NCBI GenBank assembly: GCA_900239685.1
Contig: OENT01000026.1
Location: 1 to 64,000, forward strand
Reading direction: 5' to 3'
Length of the DNA: 64,000 nt
From: Rotaria macrura
Lineage: Eukaryota > Rotifera > Eurotatoria > Philodinida > Philodinidae
Made by a program: the position numbers and the translations under genes. Below, piece by piece: positions 39,145 to 52,323 of this stretch. The notes under the pieces were generated by a model that did not search any database, had not been told where the DNA came from, and saw only the letters and a program-made list of their open reading frames with translations. Numbering within the stretch: position 1 is the stretch's first letter; every line of letters begins with the position of its first letter.

Positions 39145-42100
39145 CTAAATGAAAAAGTGAATATGATTTATGAACTAGATAATACATCTGAATAAACAAT
39201 ATTTCGATAGATAATATCTGTCGGTTTTGTGACATTATCAACATAAAAGAAAGAAAATAAATAATATCGACATATATTTTCATCTGAAAATTTATGCTCA
39301 AATTTGTACAATACTCATGTACGCAATAGAAATAAAACAAGAGAGAAAAATATCGATTGTGATCAATTTATTTGTACGTACAGATGCAATAAATTTAGAG
39401 TCAAATTATACTAATGGTCATAGAAAGAAAAGACAAGATATTAAGCAGATGTATGCGTGTATGTGTTATATAGGCTACTTAATGACAATGCGTCATTCAT
39501 TTTTTTAAAAGAAAGAAAAACGAGAAAAAAAATGACGAGTCATGTATAGATGGTTGATAGGCTGATGTCCTCAGTGTTAAGAGATTGCACAGGTGAATGT
39601 AGAAAAAAATTGTAGATGTATTGCGTGTATCATCGCTCTCTTACGCGACAATGACGAATGATACAATCTGTTCAAAACGATACCTATTTTCTTTCGTATA
39701 AAAATCAAATAACATGTCATCGACGAAATGCATTCGCAATATCGAATTGATGTACAAGATTATTGTATACTATGAAAAACAAAAATCCTTGAATCGTCTA
39801 AATATTTAATTGCTTGCCGTCTTAGAAACAATAGTTTCTCAAGTTGTTTATATAATCATGACATTAAGTATATATTCATGGAAATGTTGTTTTGCTTTTT
39901 AATAAAATTCGATTGCATCCTTCGATCGATTAAAGAGTTTTATTGAGATTATATTTTTATTGACTTGCGTTATTTTTGATACTAGTATAAGGGCAATACT
40001 GATAGGTTTCTTATTTTCAAGGTATACTACCTTGCTGTCGAGATGCAGCAATCTATCGTGTATTTATGTTTATCATCAAGTAATGATTTTCTAATTCATT
40101 CTGATGATGAGGAAAGGTACGAAATACACGACACGATTCTTTCAAGAATATGAATATTCACCTTCTATTTTTTATTTACTTGCTAACGATAGAAAAAGTA
40201 TATATAGATAGTTTTCAAGCAACTTATCAATAGAAAAAAAAATGATCCAACGCTTAGAATAGATTTAAATAAGATATTTAGAGAATTATCAATCAATCAA
40301 TTTATAGCATTGATATAAATCATGTGCAACAATATATATTATCTTCAAATGAAATCTTCTAAAGATGTAGACTTGTCAGTGTTACGAGATGTCTGTGTCA
40401 ATATTGGTAATTTCATTAGTAATAATCAAAACTAATCATGATTCTTAACGCAATGATAATGAATCAAAATTTTGACTTTGATTTTAATATTGAGCAACAA
40501 CACAAAAGAAAAAATCATATTCAAAAATATTCTCTTCAACTACATAGTAATAATAATAAGAAAAAAACTACTCATGCATAGAATTCTGAGGCATCACGAT
40601 TTCTATCGATTCAACATTGACAAGGCTTGAAATCAAAACGCTTTTCTTTCTAAAATGCTAACAATTAAAACAAGGTCATTCATTCTTCATAACAGCATTG
40701 CAAACAAAAATGGTCATTTTCTATAGCATCGCACAATTCGAAAAGAAAACATTTGTATCATTTCAAATTTTTTACCTATGAAACTTTATGTATTCACAAA
40801 ATATCACAGTAAAACTTCATTGTCTTTCTCAATTGAAATCTTCGTGAGTCTACGACTACTGAGAAAAGAGATAAAAAGAAGAGCCATTGACACGAGATTC
40901 ACTTTTAAGTGTTTTTCTTTGAATCAAATAAAAAACTAGCCATTGTTTAATCGTACTAATTTGTAAATCGTGAGATGTTTCAGATTTCAACTTTTTTCCT
41001 GATTTAAATACAAGAAAAACTATCACTAAATAATTGATGATATCATCTATTCACTTCACTATTTTTTTTATAATGAAAAGGCTTTCTTTGAATTTTTCTT
41101 CGTAAAACAACCAGTATTATATAACTAAATTTGATCACGATTGGAAATTAATCTATGTGTGACTCCTATCGTATGGCTTAAGTTTGATTTGATGTAATCC
41201 TACTTATTATGTGTTCATATTCTATATTAAAGCTACCTATTTCGTTTAATTTAAAACTAAAGTCTTCTACCTACCACAATGAAGTTAATGTTGAAGAAAA
41301 CAGCCACTAGTTAGAAATGAAGGATTTCAATCTTGTTTTAATAGCACATTCATTTGTTTTCATTACACGCTATGCATTTGGTTTCAATGTCGCTCTTTTC
41401 TTTTATAACGCTATAGAAGAAGATGATGTATAGTCTTCTTCTACTTTTTCAAGTTTTTTCTTGGTGTAGAATTGAAGAGCTTGTATAGAAAATGAACAAT
41501 AAAAGAAAGGAAAAGGAAAAATTTAAATAAAGGAATATCAATTACACCGTCACTATGAATTTTTCTAATAAGTAAAATAAATAAATAAATAAAAAATACG
41601 TACTTGTTTGATTTTAAAAAAAGCAAAGAATGCTTGGATAAATTTTTACCGTCCATCACTTGTCATATGCATATATATATATGTATGTATGCATGTATTC
41701 AATCGATAATGTCAAGAGTCATCGTTCTACTTCGTGATCTGAAACAATGGAAAAAAAGAGAAAATGATTCCGAAATAAATGTATGTTGATAGATCTGTCA
41801 CTCAGTCAGTCATTCAGTCATCACGATGCTATGCATGCATGTGTGTATGTATATATAAGTGAATTCCGGAATTGTTGTATGCATCACGCATCTCTTTCCG
41901 TGTACAGTAAGTCTCGTCATTCTGCATGTGGTATACCAATCAATAAAAAAAAATAGAAGAAGAATGGATACAAATCACTCTCAGCAACGAGTAGCACAGT
42001 TATTTCTTCTTTTTCATATTCAGAGCGAGAATGATGGTGATGATGATGATGATGATGGACGAAGGTCAGGCGTACAAATATAAGCACACATTCAACTTGC

Positions 42101-43880
42101 ACCGATGAGATGTTTATATTCACCTCGTCAGAATGCAAACAATTCTTCCATTGTGCAAAAGAAAAAGAAGATTGAACTAGCTAAGTACTACGGGATAAGA
42201 AAGGAAAAGAGTTTGCATTTTCAAACAGTGCATAAACATTGATTGACTACAAAAGAGTATATAAAGATCATCATGTCAAGGTCATTTTCTCTTTTTCTTG
42301 TGTGTCTACAACAAAAGCACCCGTTAGAATTAATTAGTAGAAGATTAGTCTTTCTTGCCACTGTCTACGATGTCAATCCGTCAACGATATAGCCGCGAGT
42401 GATGTGATCGATTCTGTATGAACCCGGAGAAAAAAAGATTCACACCTTTCTGGCAGACGATGGAATACGTGGAGAAAATAATGAAACTACAAGTAAATAA
42501 TACGATTGATGAGATTTTTCGTTGTATGCATACACACGTTATCTGCTACAATATAGAAGTACAAGGTCAATAAATCGATGAATAGTTAAGAATAATATAC
42601 AATATTTGATATGCTTATTTCGATAGAAATATGATAGTTACTTGGTGTTGATACATTTTTAGAAGAAAGTTACTTGCATTATTAATCGTTCTAGTCCAGA
42701 AGTAAAATTTAGAGTCATAATTAAGAGATATTCATTTACGAAACTAAAATTCTTTACTCGATCTAATTGAAAAAAAGAAGACAAAGACACGTGTGAATCA
42801 TTTCGTATATGTCTTTTTGTTCGTCCTTGAAGTGAAATATCTATATCATGCTTTTTAATACGTCAATCAATTAGCAACTACTATCTAGGCGATTACTAGA
42901 TAGATGTATGTAGTAAAAATAAAAGAAATATGAATAAAATTGTTCTAGTAGGCTCATATACATTTACGTATAGAATGATCATAATTGAAGTGTAAAAGAA
43001 ATAAAAAAAGATTTGTCTCATCAATATAGGGTTGATTTTATCACGATTTATGTTGCTTGTTAAATGAGCAGATGTGATTGTCATGTGAAAACGTCTTAAT
43101 TCCCTTGACAACAACTAATCAAGTATAGATGGATAGAAAAGAACAAGCCTTCCAGCTGACCATCGGTCATCGTAGCGGCAGCAATTATCGAATTTCAATA
43201 GATTATTTCCGTCTTTATTCTCTCTCTCTCTCTCTCTCTTTCTTTCTCTTTCACTCAAGGTTGTTCTCTACAGGTGAACTTGATAGAAACATAAGAAAGT
43301 GAACGGATACAATAGGAACTAAAGAATGTATAGTTCCCATTTAAAATAATTACAGAGTAAAAACGAAGAATGAAAAAAGAAACAAGAGAAATTACTCTAA
43401 GCACAATAGTGAAGAATAAAAAGAAAAAGAATCTTACTTACAAATCGTAAAATTATAGAAAATAAGATAAAAATCTTATTCGGTATTAGTTTGACCTTAG
43501 AACTACTCTATCTTCCATGTAAAATGTTGAACGTTATATACAAAGAGTGTCCGGCAGAGAATCAGAGAGAAAAAAGAGAATACTATAGCACTATTGACAA
43601 GTAGAAAATGTCAAGCACTTTGTTTTGTTGACGCTTTCGGTTGAACACTCTTTTTTTCTTCTTTATCGCTCAACACTTACGCACAAACATAAAATATTTT
43701 GCCTTAACGTTCATTGACCACCGTATCAATTATACGAGCACGCCTGTGATTATTACCATTTGAAATGGTGCAACAGAGACGATAATTGCTGGACAAATAA
43801 ATATACATACACACACTCAAACATAACCAGACAGGATCAGTCGTTAACAAAACAAAAATTCAATAAATACATTACACATA

Positions 43881-43884
<4 letters not shown>

Positions 43885-43925
<41 letters not shown>

Positions 43926-43980
43926 ATAAAGACATGCACATATATGTATATATATGTATATATATATATATATATATATA
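43885..43980. repeat. Long (AT)n microsatellite cluster
   Basis: Two long TA/AT tracts separated by a short mixed segment. They create the Ile/Tyr-rich ORF at 43760-44017, which is not a gene. Confidence 0.9.
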
Positions 43981-44737
43981 CATAGAAGCTAACAAAACTG
44001 TCACAGCTACGTCATAAAGAAAAGTTAAATCGATAAATCACATAACGCAATATAGTCGCTATCATCTTTTTTCGTGTCCCATCAATTTTGTAGGAAGATG
44101 AAGACATATGACGTTATCGCATGTTGCAACTATTTGAAATAAAAGGAAGCCTTAAAATAATGTATCAACTTGCTCACAATAAGTTATACCTTAGTTCTAC
44201 CACAAAAAAGAAAATAACATAACATATGACATTATGCTGAATGTTTTCTTTTCTAAAGGATATTCAAGCGGAAAATTGAATTATACATATTTGTATTACA
44301 ACACCATTTGACGAAGATAGACAAGGAAAGAAAGTAGAAATGTCAGGGTCATCGATAATATGTTTTTTTTTTAGTTAGAAAGATAAAACCGAACAAACTA
44401 GAAAGCATGTGCACATAGAGTGTATTTAAGTAAGTTAGACAAGAAAATTATATTTACCAACTTCATGAAAAGATCTACTTTTTGTCATAGATGCTGATAT
44501 CATCGTTAGCGAATGAATGATTGAACAGAAGAAAAACATTAACAACTACGTCTTGTTTCATTTTCATCTTTTCTTCCTAGTTTATCTCTCATCTTATTTT
44601 TAACAACCTAGATAAATATAATGATTATATTTATTCGAGACTCATCGCAACATAATAGTAATGCTAATAATAAAAAAAACAGCAACAACTAAGAAAATTA
44701 AAACTATTCTCGTAGTCTTACTCAAACATGTGCTTAC

Positions 44738-44824
44738 CTTTCGTTGACGTGATTCACGCATAGCTCGATAACGATGAAGAGTACGTGTAGTAGTAGTAGT
44801 AGTAGTAATACTAGTAATTCGACC
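44738..44824 (-). CDS. Possible orphan exon
   Basis: An 87-bp open stretch flanked by AG on its 5' side and a good GTAAGC donor on its 3' side. It would encode GRITSI, a threonine run, then RTLHRYRAMRESRQRK. It may be an upstream exon of the nesprin-like gene, but its phase-0 end does not fit the exon at 39144, which needs two bases from its predecessor, so at least one more exon would be required. The (TAG)n repeat inside it could also make it a chance open frame. Confidence 0.3.
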
Positions 44825-46365
44825 CTACCATCAGATGAACGAGAAAAAATAAGAAGAAGAAGAATAAGAAGAATAAGAGAAGGATTTGACTATCGGACAA
44901 TGACGCTGATTGTGTATTAGCTTGAGTACACGGTCATGTATCAACTATAGAAAACAAAATATGACAAAAGATGATGTAAGGTTGACTATTACTACTGTGA
45001 AAGCAAAAAGCACACACTGAACGTGGCCTGTTTCCTGAACAGACGCGTTCACAATCTGAACTGGATAGATATGTGTGTCGATGTTTGACGAACAAGATGG
45101 AAGATAAAAAGAAACACGTCGCTGCTATCATCTCTAACATCTATTTACTGGTCAATTGATTAACAGTATGAGCACACATGGGAGAACATTAAAACCAAGC
45201 GGTATCGAATCAGTTGAGTTCAAAGCATGCGTCAAGTAGCTCCTTCGAGGCACTTTGCTCTCTTCCTTGAAGGATTGTTCATTTTTCCATTTAGCTGCTT
45301 ATATTATACTAGTTAGTAGACAAGTAGTAGGAGTGCTTCGTAGCTATTGTGCAATTTCGAGAATATATTCAAACGGTGTACAATCAAAACGATTCGTTGT
45401 CGTCTAATCATTCATACATCGCGCAATATGAATGAAAGAAGACACATGAACAATCAATTTCGAACTATTATCTATCGGCAAAAAAGAAAGAACGATACAT
45501 TCTTCTTTTTAGTGACCACTATCTCTTTTAATTTAGCCGCGAGACATGTGATGATGTGAATGAATGAACGTGAGAATGTGTATACATATGCACTTTTTAT
45601 GGTTCATTCGTCCTTCTTGATCTTGACCAAACTACGAAGGAAAAAGTAAGCAGGAGAACGAGAAGAGAAAACAATCATCTAAATCCGACAAATTTCAAGT
45701 TGTTATCAATGGCTAATAGCTTCTCATTGATTTTATTTTACAATGAAAGCACAAGTACTTTTTCACGTCTTTCTTCTTTTCTAAACAATGACTATGTTTC
45801 ATCCAGAAAGGTTAATTGACCTTTGTCTAACACATATTCTTATAAACACCTTTATGTTCAGTATTAAAAAAATATAAATGAACAGTTGACCTCGTCAATA
45901 TGACATCATATTGCGAAATCTATTTCGTTGATCTTATTATATTTTTCACGTGATAATGAATCAGTTAGTCTCAGTTAGATGTCTGTTGTTTTACGTGCGT
46001 ATGCTCATTTATTGACTGGACGTGCATATATACTATGCCTATCTAAAGGTTAAAATGGTGTGTCATTGCTTCTACTACAATCATCAAGCGTTATTATTGA
46101 CTTAAAGAAAGAAAAAAAAAGCGGTGGGTCTCATATGCAATATCTTTAAACAACATTTAATCTAATCCGAATCTATAATTGATTTCTATAAGCAACAACA
46201 GTCGCTGACCTTACTAGCACATCCGCATATAGATGATTATGTGTCGATGTCTGCTCTGCTATGCACGGTTGAACTTCTCTATCTAGCCAATTAACATTTA
46301 TCTCTGTCTATGCTATTGTCAATCAAAGTCGTATTAGAGCAATCGATTCAATATGTTGGTTTATA

Positions 46366-46371
46366 TTTATT
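46366..46371 (-). terminator. Polyadenylation signal of SPAG8
   Basis: An AATAAA hexamer on the minus strand lies about 25 bases after the SPAG8 stop codon, a usual position for a compact genome. Confidence 0.5.
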
Positions 46372-46396
46372 GAATTTTAAAAAAATATCCTTTTTT

Positions 46397-47373
46397 TTAG
46401 CAAATTTTAGCGTCATTAAGTGATTTCTGAGCATAGTTTGGCCATTGTTCCATTTCGTGAGGACGGGCACTTTCATATGTTAGTTCAACAGGAGTACTGA
46501 AACTTGCATTGCGATGAAATGGACTCTCAAATGTTTTCAATTGTGTAACACCCTATCATGAAAAAAAGAGAAGTAGTAATAATAATTAATAATTATATAA
46601 AAATCATTACATGGGTGGTATGTCGATGTTCCGTCCAAAATGAAACAGGCATTTCATGTAAAAGGTTATGAGGCTAGAAAAGAATAGAAAAAAAAGAAGA
46701 AGACTTAGCGCATTCGTTAGACCATTGAATTGAAGTGTTTTAAATTGTTATTTTTGCTCATATTGGAAGTAAATATGAAATTGAAATGTTTTTTTAGTCA
46801 ACATAAACGAAGAATAATATTATTGGAAACGAACTATTTTGATTCTGTTGTTAAATAAGGTACAAATTTGCACAAGAAAAGCTTACACATATACATCTAT
46901 ATTTGTTCGATTTTTCTTTTCCTGAGTATAATTACTTGTGTAGCTGGTGGTGGTTTAGATTCGAATTCTTTATTATAGTGTGTACGATATTCACTATTCA
47001 CATCATGAATATTTTCTTGACGTAAATTTTCATCATATTCACGTTTAAGGGCATTAAATTCTGAAGCTACTTGACGTGTTAATTCATGTTCAAGACGTTT
47101 GCGTCGTGCACCTTGGTCTTTGTGTTGAAAGGGTCCGAATTTATCATAATTCTGACGATACGTTGTTACATTATCAAGAGAAGATTGAAACTCTGGTGTT
47201 AATAAGGCAGTATGAGAAGTCTTTTTGATTACAGGGGATGAAGTCGGTTGACTAGTTTTGTGTTGTTCAATGCGATGATCGAAATGTTCAGTCGCACGTT
47301 CTTCAACCCAATTTTCAATTAATATTTGACCATTAGCATTTGGAATGCGACGTGCTCGTTGAATACTCGACAT
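46397..47373 (-). CDS. SPAG8: SPAG8 orthologue, ciliary/flagellar microtubule inner protein
   Basis: Three exons, 46936-47373, 46611-46673 and 46397-46552, join in phase 0 to give 218 residues. Landmarks shared with vertebrate SPAG8, as I remember the family, are a glycine-rich-free start leading to ILIENWVEERATEHFD, a middle stretch with LLTPEFQSS and a heavily charged helix, PHN..SFWTEHR, and the C-terminal GVTQLKTFESPFHRNASFSTP. SPAG8 is known as an inner-lumen protein of axonemal doublet microtubules in cilia and sperm flagella. Rotifers are strongly ciliated, so a role in ciliary doublets is expected. The protein is shorter than the human one, lacking its long N-terminal region. The introns are about 58 and 262 bp. 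Confidence 0.85.
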
Positions 47374-48020
47374 GGCTCACTATAGAATACTGATGGAGAA
47401 AATGTTTGTTTTGGATATTTCTTTTGCATGACATTCTTCAGTAACAAATATTCAAGTTAACATGGTAACGATCCTCTATTCTGTGTTCTGCGATGTCGTT
47501 CATATCCGACAAGTTTTAGATAACAAATTTTATGTTCTATATGAAAATAGTTTCAATCGATAATCTCATATTTCTTCAATGACATTGTTCTAACTCTATT
47601 GAAATGAATAATGACCTTTAATCATGTTTACATTTTAATGATAGGTATATGCCAATCGTGTTGATCTCAAGAGACGGCTTTTTTTTTGCTTTTCTACAGT
47701 ACAATTTCATATGTCTCTCGAGAATATTCACATACGATCGTTCAATTTCATATAGATTTTATTTATCAATTAGTTTTCGTCCGAATGAATCGATCCTCTT
47801 AATTTATTATTTTTATTCAAAGGAAAAAAAAACACGGAAAAAAATTCGTAACATATCATTAAAATATAACGATGGTAATCAGTTATATTTAACAAAAAAA
47901 AAAACGACCCGAGACTTGAGACGATATATTTAAGATACACACATAACATTGATAAATCAGTCAGAAGTGTATATCAATTGAGAGAAAGAATATCTTTCAA
48001 CACCACATAATTTAATGATA

Positions 48021-48742
48021 TTACTTGACGACAGTTGATTTTCTATTCAGATATCTATCATCTTGACCTTTTTTGTCTTGTTGCAGTTTGTCTAGACAAA
48101 AGAAATTTCATGAGAATATATTCTCCATGGATATTCTTATGACGATATATTAGATTTACAATTCATTCAGGAATGAATGTTATTTATCGAATGAGTCACA
48201 TCTGATAAAACGAAGACAATGTGATTATTATAAATAACGATTATTGTCACATCAATTAAAGTAGTAGTTTTTATTCTGTAGAAAAATGCTCACATATTTC
48301 TAAAGAAATCATTGAAATAAAAACGATTGCAGTCAACCGCTACATATATATATATATATATATAGATTTCGACTTATCACTTATGAATAATGAAGCCGAT
48401 TGGAAGACCTTGAGTAGTTTGATTTTTCAAGGATTTCTTATGATTTATTGTGACTACTACGAGAATCTATAACTTATATTGATTCGAGTTTTTTTTTCTT
48501 GTTGACTTCTCTTAACATTAGAAGATGTTTGCATGAATCTTAACTTTCTTGATTACAGGTTAATGTGAATGATCATTGATATACGTACAGGATATGTTGG
48601 ACTCCATCTTGTTTGAGAGTACTTCTCATCCTCAGTTTCGGATTCGGGTTCTTTTGTTATTGTCGACAAATGAGCAAAATCTAACAGAACGGATCGTTTA
48701 TCTCCTTCATTTAGCTGTGATTCTCTAGAGGAGCTTTTATTT
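48021..48742 (-). CDS. Two possible 3' exons of an unknown gene
   Basis: Candidate exons 48585-48742 and 48021-48091 join in phase (donor GTATAT, acceptor TTGTCTAG) to give about 75 residues. The first part includes SQLNEGDKRSVLLDFAHL and an acidic PESETEDEKY; the end is basic, DDRYLNRKSTVVK, then stop. Composition looks like real protein, but I recognise no family and found no 5' exon. An alternative donor (GTACGT) three to four bases earlier would end the first exon in phase 0 and break the join. Confidence 0.3.
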
Positions 48743-51700
48743 CTGTATAATATTTGGCACCATTCACTTTTGTGTGTGAATGTGTACGCTTTTCAAGAGG
48801 GAAACAAGGACCTTGAAGCCAAAAAAGACTTCGAAGTACACCATTGGCAGTAGCTCAAAATTACTTCAACTCCAAACGTCCTCCCTCTGCCTCTTGGCTC
48901 TTTTATATACTCATTATTTAAAATTGATTAGTTTATCAGCTAATAGCGTAAAAATAAAAAACGAATATCTCTCTAACAGAATGAGAAAAAAATTTAAAAA
49001 CTTCAAGATAAATTCTTAAGCTCATGATGTAACTATGTTAAAATTTTCAGTAAGATCTGACTTTAAAATTTTCTGTCGAAAACTCGGTCTGCTATAGATA
49101 TTGACATGTTTAAAAACGAAATCTATTGTCTTATAAGAATTCAAATGATCAAATCAAAAACTTATATCACATTTGAAATCGATATCAAACTGTCCTTACG
49201 ATTTTCATGACACCTTATCTATTGCTGATGCGTATCCTGTCATGTAGCTAACGGCAAGTAAATGTATGTTTCCCTGAAAATACCTAAACATATTCCGAAA
49301 ACGGCATATAGCGTACAATTTTGGCTGCTTCAAATATTTTTTTATGAAACATCGAAATTAGTTTTGTTGGCTTGTGTAATATCTATGACTTTCTAAAAGC
49401 TAAAATATTGAGAATGCCGATAGATGAGACGACTTTTGATTCGTCACGGTGCTAATGCCTGTTTTTAGTACACAAGTTCTGCAAGGAAACTTTTATGGCG
49501 CCCTCTATTTTTATGATATCTAGAATAATTTAAGATTCACGAGGTACATAAAAGGCTAGATTTACGAGAATTCACTATTCCGAGATTTAAGTACCGGTAT
49601 ATCCCAGAATGTTTAGACACCTTTTGTTTTATTTTCCATCGCACGTCAGTCTTTTAGTTGCCTGTTGTTTATATCGTGAAAAATACGAAAAAGTCACAGT
49701 AAAAATGAGTGGGAAGTATATAAAAGTCATAGAGTTACACTATCGAAATCTATAAAGAAGCATTAACTTTCTTTCTTTTAAATCAAGGTAAAGAGAAGTT
49801 TGTAGAGAATAAGACGGCGCATCGTTCAAGAAAAAGATTGAAATTCTATCATTTCACTTTACTGATACTGAGCTGTAAGGTGAAACGAAAAGTGTGCAAA
49901 CATTATGAGACATCCACTATTTTTATTGTTTCAAGTCATGTCATCAAAGAATGATTTTTGCCTCTATTTAAGTAATGAATTAATTGGAAGAAAGAGTATT
50001 AGGAGATATTTAGTTTTATGAAAAATACGTTTTGTTGCTAGAAAATTTCAGTTTCAAGGTTTTTCAACAGTATCGAATTGATATCGATGTAAACACTAAG
50101 GACAACGACGTTTAGTAAAGTATTTTGTCACGTAATATTTCATTTGAAAATTAAATTTGATCTGACATTGTTGGATATGTTGATCATGTCAGAGCATGTT
50201 ATGTATTATTCTTTCATTTTCAAATAGTGATCAGTTTTGAATTTCAATACATACTTAGCATTAATAATATGTAACAATTAATATTAAATTAGATGGAATG
50301 TAGATGTTGAAACAGTACCCATATATATATATAATAGATCATAATCAATAGAAAAAGAAACATTTCTGCACGAGCAAACATTTTTTCAGTGAAAAACTGC
50401 AGAATATTGTATAAATCTCTAGACTTATCTATGAATGCATTTCATGTAACTAGTTCAAAGTAGCCTCCAAAAATCTACGGGGGTTAAGAAGCCTTGAAGA
50501 TTTGTTCGTGTCTCGACAATATTTCCTTATACATTCAATATTAACTCAAACAGCAAACAACGACCACTAGTAATGGAAGGAATAGGAAAATATATCGCCG
50601 ACAAGAGACCATACTAGAAAAACAATCTTCAACATATGAGTATCTACGGTTGAGTGATAAATTTTTTTTCAACGATAATGTTATTTCTGCTTTACTAAAA
50701 TGATTTATGCATGCAAATCGCTAGAAAACCATAGAGTTCAATCCGAAACAAATATTAGCAACGAGCATATTGGAGCTTGTATAATAACGTTACTCGTTTT
50801 ATAGAAAAATAAATCCTTTCAATAAAAATTTTTAAATACTCTTCACAAAATCGGATTAATATTCATTCGACACAAGTTGGAAATGGAAGATTATTGTAGC
50901 ACGTAAAAATCCGGTTCACTCTAGCGAATACTTGAGAGTAATAATATCACTTCTGTTGAAACATAAAAATTTCATTTCACAATTGTACTAAATGTATTCG
51001 TTCACGTTTTTTTCAATGATTAAGAATCAGTTATTGTCTACATCTATAATATCTGCTGTTATCTATTTTTGCTGTGGGTCATGCTACATGAAATAAGATA
51101 TAGTTCTCTTTCATTTGATGTGGACTCTTATAGAGATTACTTTCGCTGAATAATATCTCTTAGCCTGAATGCATATAAACATCTGTGCTATTTCATTTGA
51201 ATATTAATTAAACGGCAGTCATTAAACACTGCTGCAGCTATACCAGTAAATAATTCACAAGATTCAGAATTGACTTGAATATCACGATGATATCTCATTT
51301 GAAAATATCGGCGACAATAGAGTCAAATAAAGAATACTTTTTTCAAATTGTTTTATCCAAGATTCCATTAAGCCGCAGGTAAAAAACAGATTTAATTTGA
51401 TAAACATTCTTTTTCTGTCACATTTTTAACAACCGATACTTTAATTAGAAGTCAATATCACTACTCACATAAATATTTTTATTGATAACATCACTGTGAA
51501 AAAAACCTCTAGTTTCGATTTTCTATGATATCTACGATAGCGTAGCATGTAAAAATTATTTCTCGCAAAGTGTCTTTTATACTGATAAATACGTGCTTTG
51601 ATTTTAAGGAATTAGGTCTCTAATTAATGCTTTTACGAATGTATCGGAAACATGAGATCTATATTTGTATTAATGTTCTCTAGGGTTATTGTATAATCGA

Positions 51701-52024
51701 TAGAGTCTATCGAAGAAGAGAAGTTTTTTAATGTAATATTACAAAAAATAATTCCTTAGGCAAAATCTTAGTATAAACAGTTTTGTCACGTGACATTAAT
51801 GCACCATTTTGTGTTATTGAATAGAATATTATGAAATTTCTCATCTAATAATCGGTTTCGAATAATTTGTTATCATTGGTTGAGACTCGTTACGTTGAAA
51901 ATCAATCTAAGTTTTTTTTTTCATCGTTTGCTATGTAATGAAATATATGACACAATGTACAGACAGCATCAATGCTTTACAAGCATTGAAAAAAATAGAA
52001 TTGATGTCTAATCAAACTATTTCA

Positions 52025-52249
52025 TCATAGATAGAGTTCAGAATGTTTACTGCAGCATTCGTCCAACATAGACCTAAACATAATTTGAAATTCATTGATA
52101 GAATGATCGTTAACATTTATTTTATATATTCCATCAATCATGTTTAGTTTTCGACAATCCTCAAGAAAGATGTTTTTAATTAAATTATTATATAAACTGA
52201 AATTACCTTCTATCATCAAAGCGTAGTCAAACTTTTGATATTCGTTCAA
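52025..52249 (-). pseudogene. Unassigned ORF fragment
   Basis: A 74-codon frame with a protein-like C-terminus (MFRSMLDECCSKHSEL) but no ATG at a sensible place and an in-frame stop a few codons upstream. It may be a decayed exon or the 3' exon of an unseen gene. The family is not recognised. Confidence 0.2.
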
Positions 52250-52323
52250 GAGATGCCCAAGTTGTTAGCAAAGGCTTTACTGAAGCAAAATCTAATAGCG
52301 AAAAGAAACTGATTAAATAGCTA

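Larger units (their letters stand above)
39145..46396. other. Long stretch upstream of the resolved KASH-gene exons
   Basis: This is probably a long intron and/or the 5' region of the nesprin-like gene, plus the 3' flank of SPAG8. Microsatellites include (GAT)n at about 42032-42058, (CT)n at about 43219-43240 and a very long (AT)n cluster at 43885-43980. One candidate exon is at 44738-44824. ORFs in this area are short and lack domains, including one made of the (AT)n tract. Confidence 0.45.
47374..52323. other. Mostly gene-free spacer
   Basis: Apart from two possible exons at 48021-48742 and an ORF at 52025-52249, I see nothing coding. An (AT)n run lies at about 48342-48362 and 50321-50332. 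The block 49000-52000 is uniformly AT-rich with no ORF of note. Confidence 0.5.

Noticed and set aside
43760..44017. 85-codon ORF rich in Ile and Tyr
   Set aside because: Translation of an (AT)n microsatellite.
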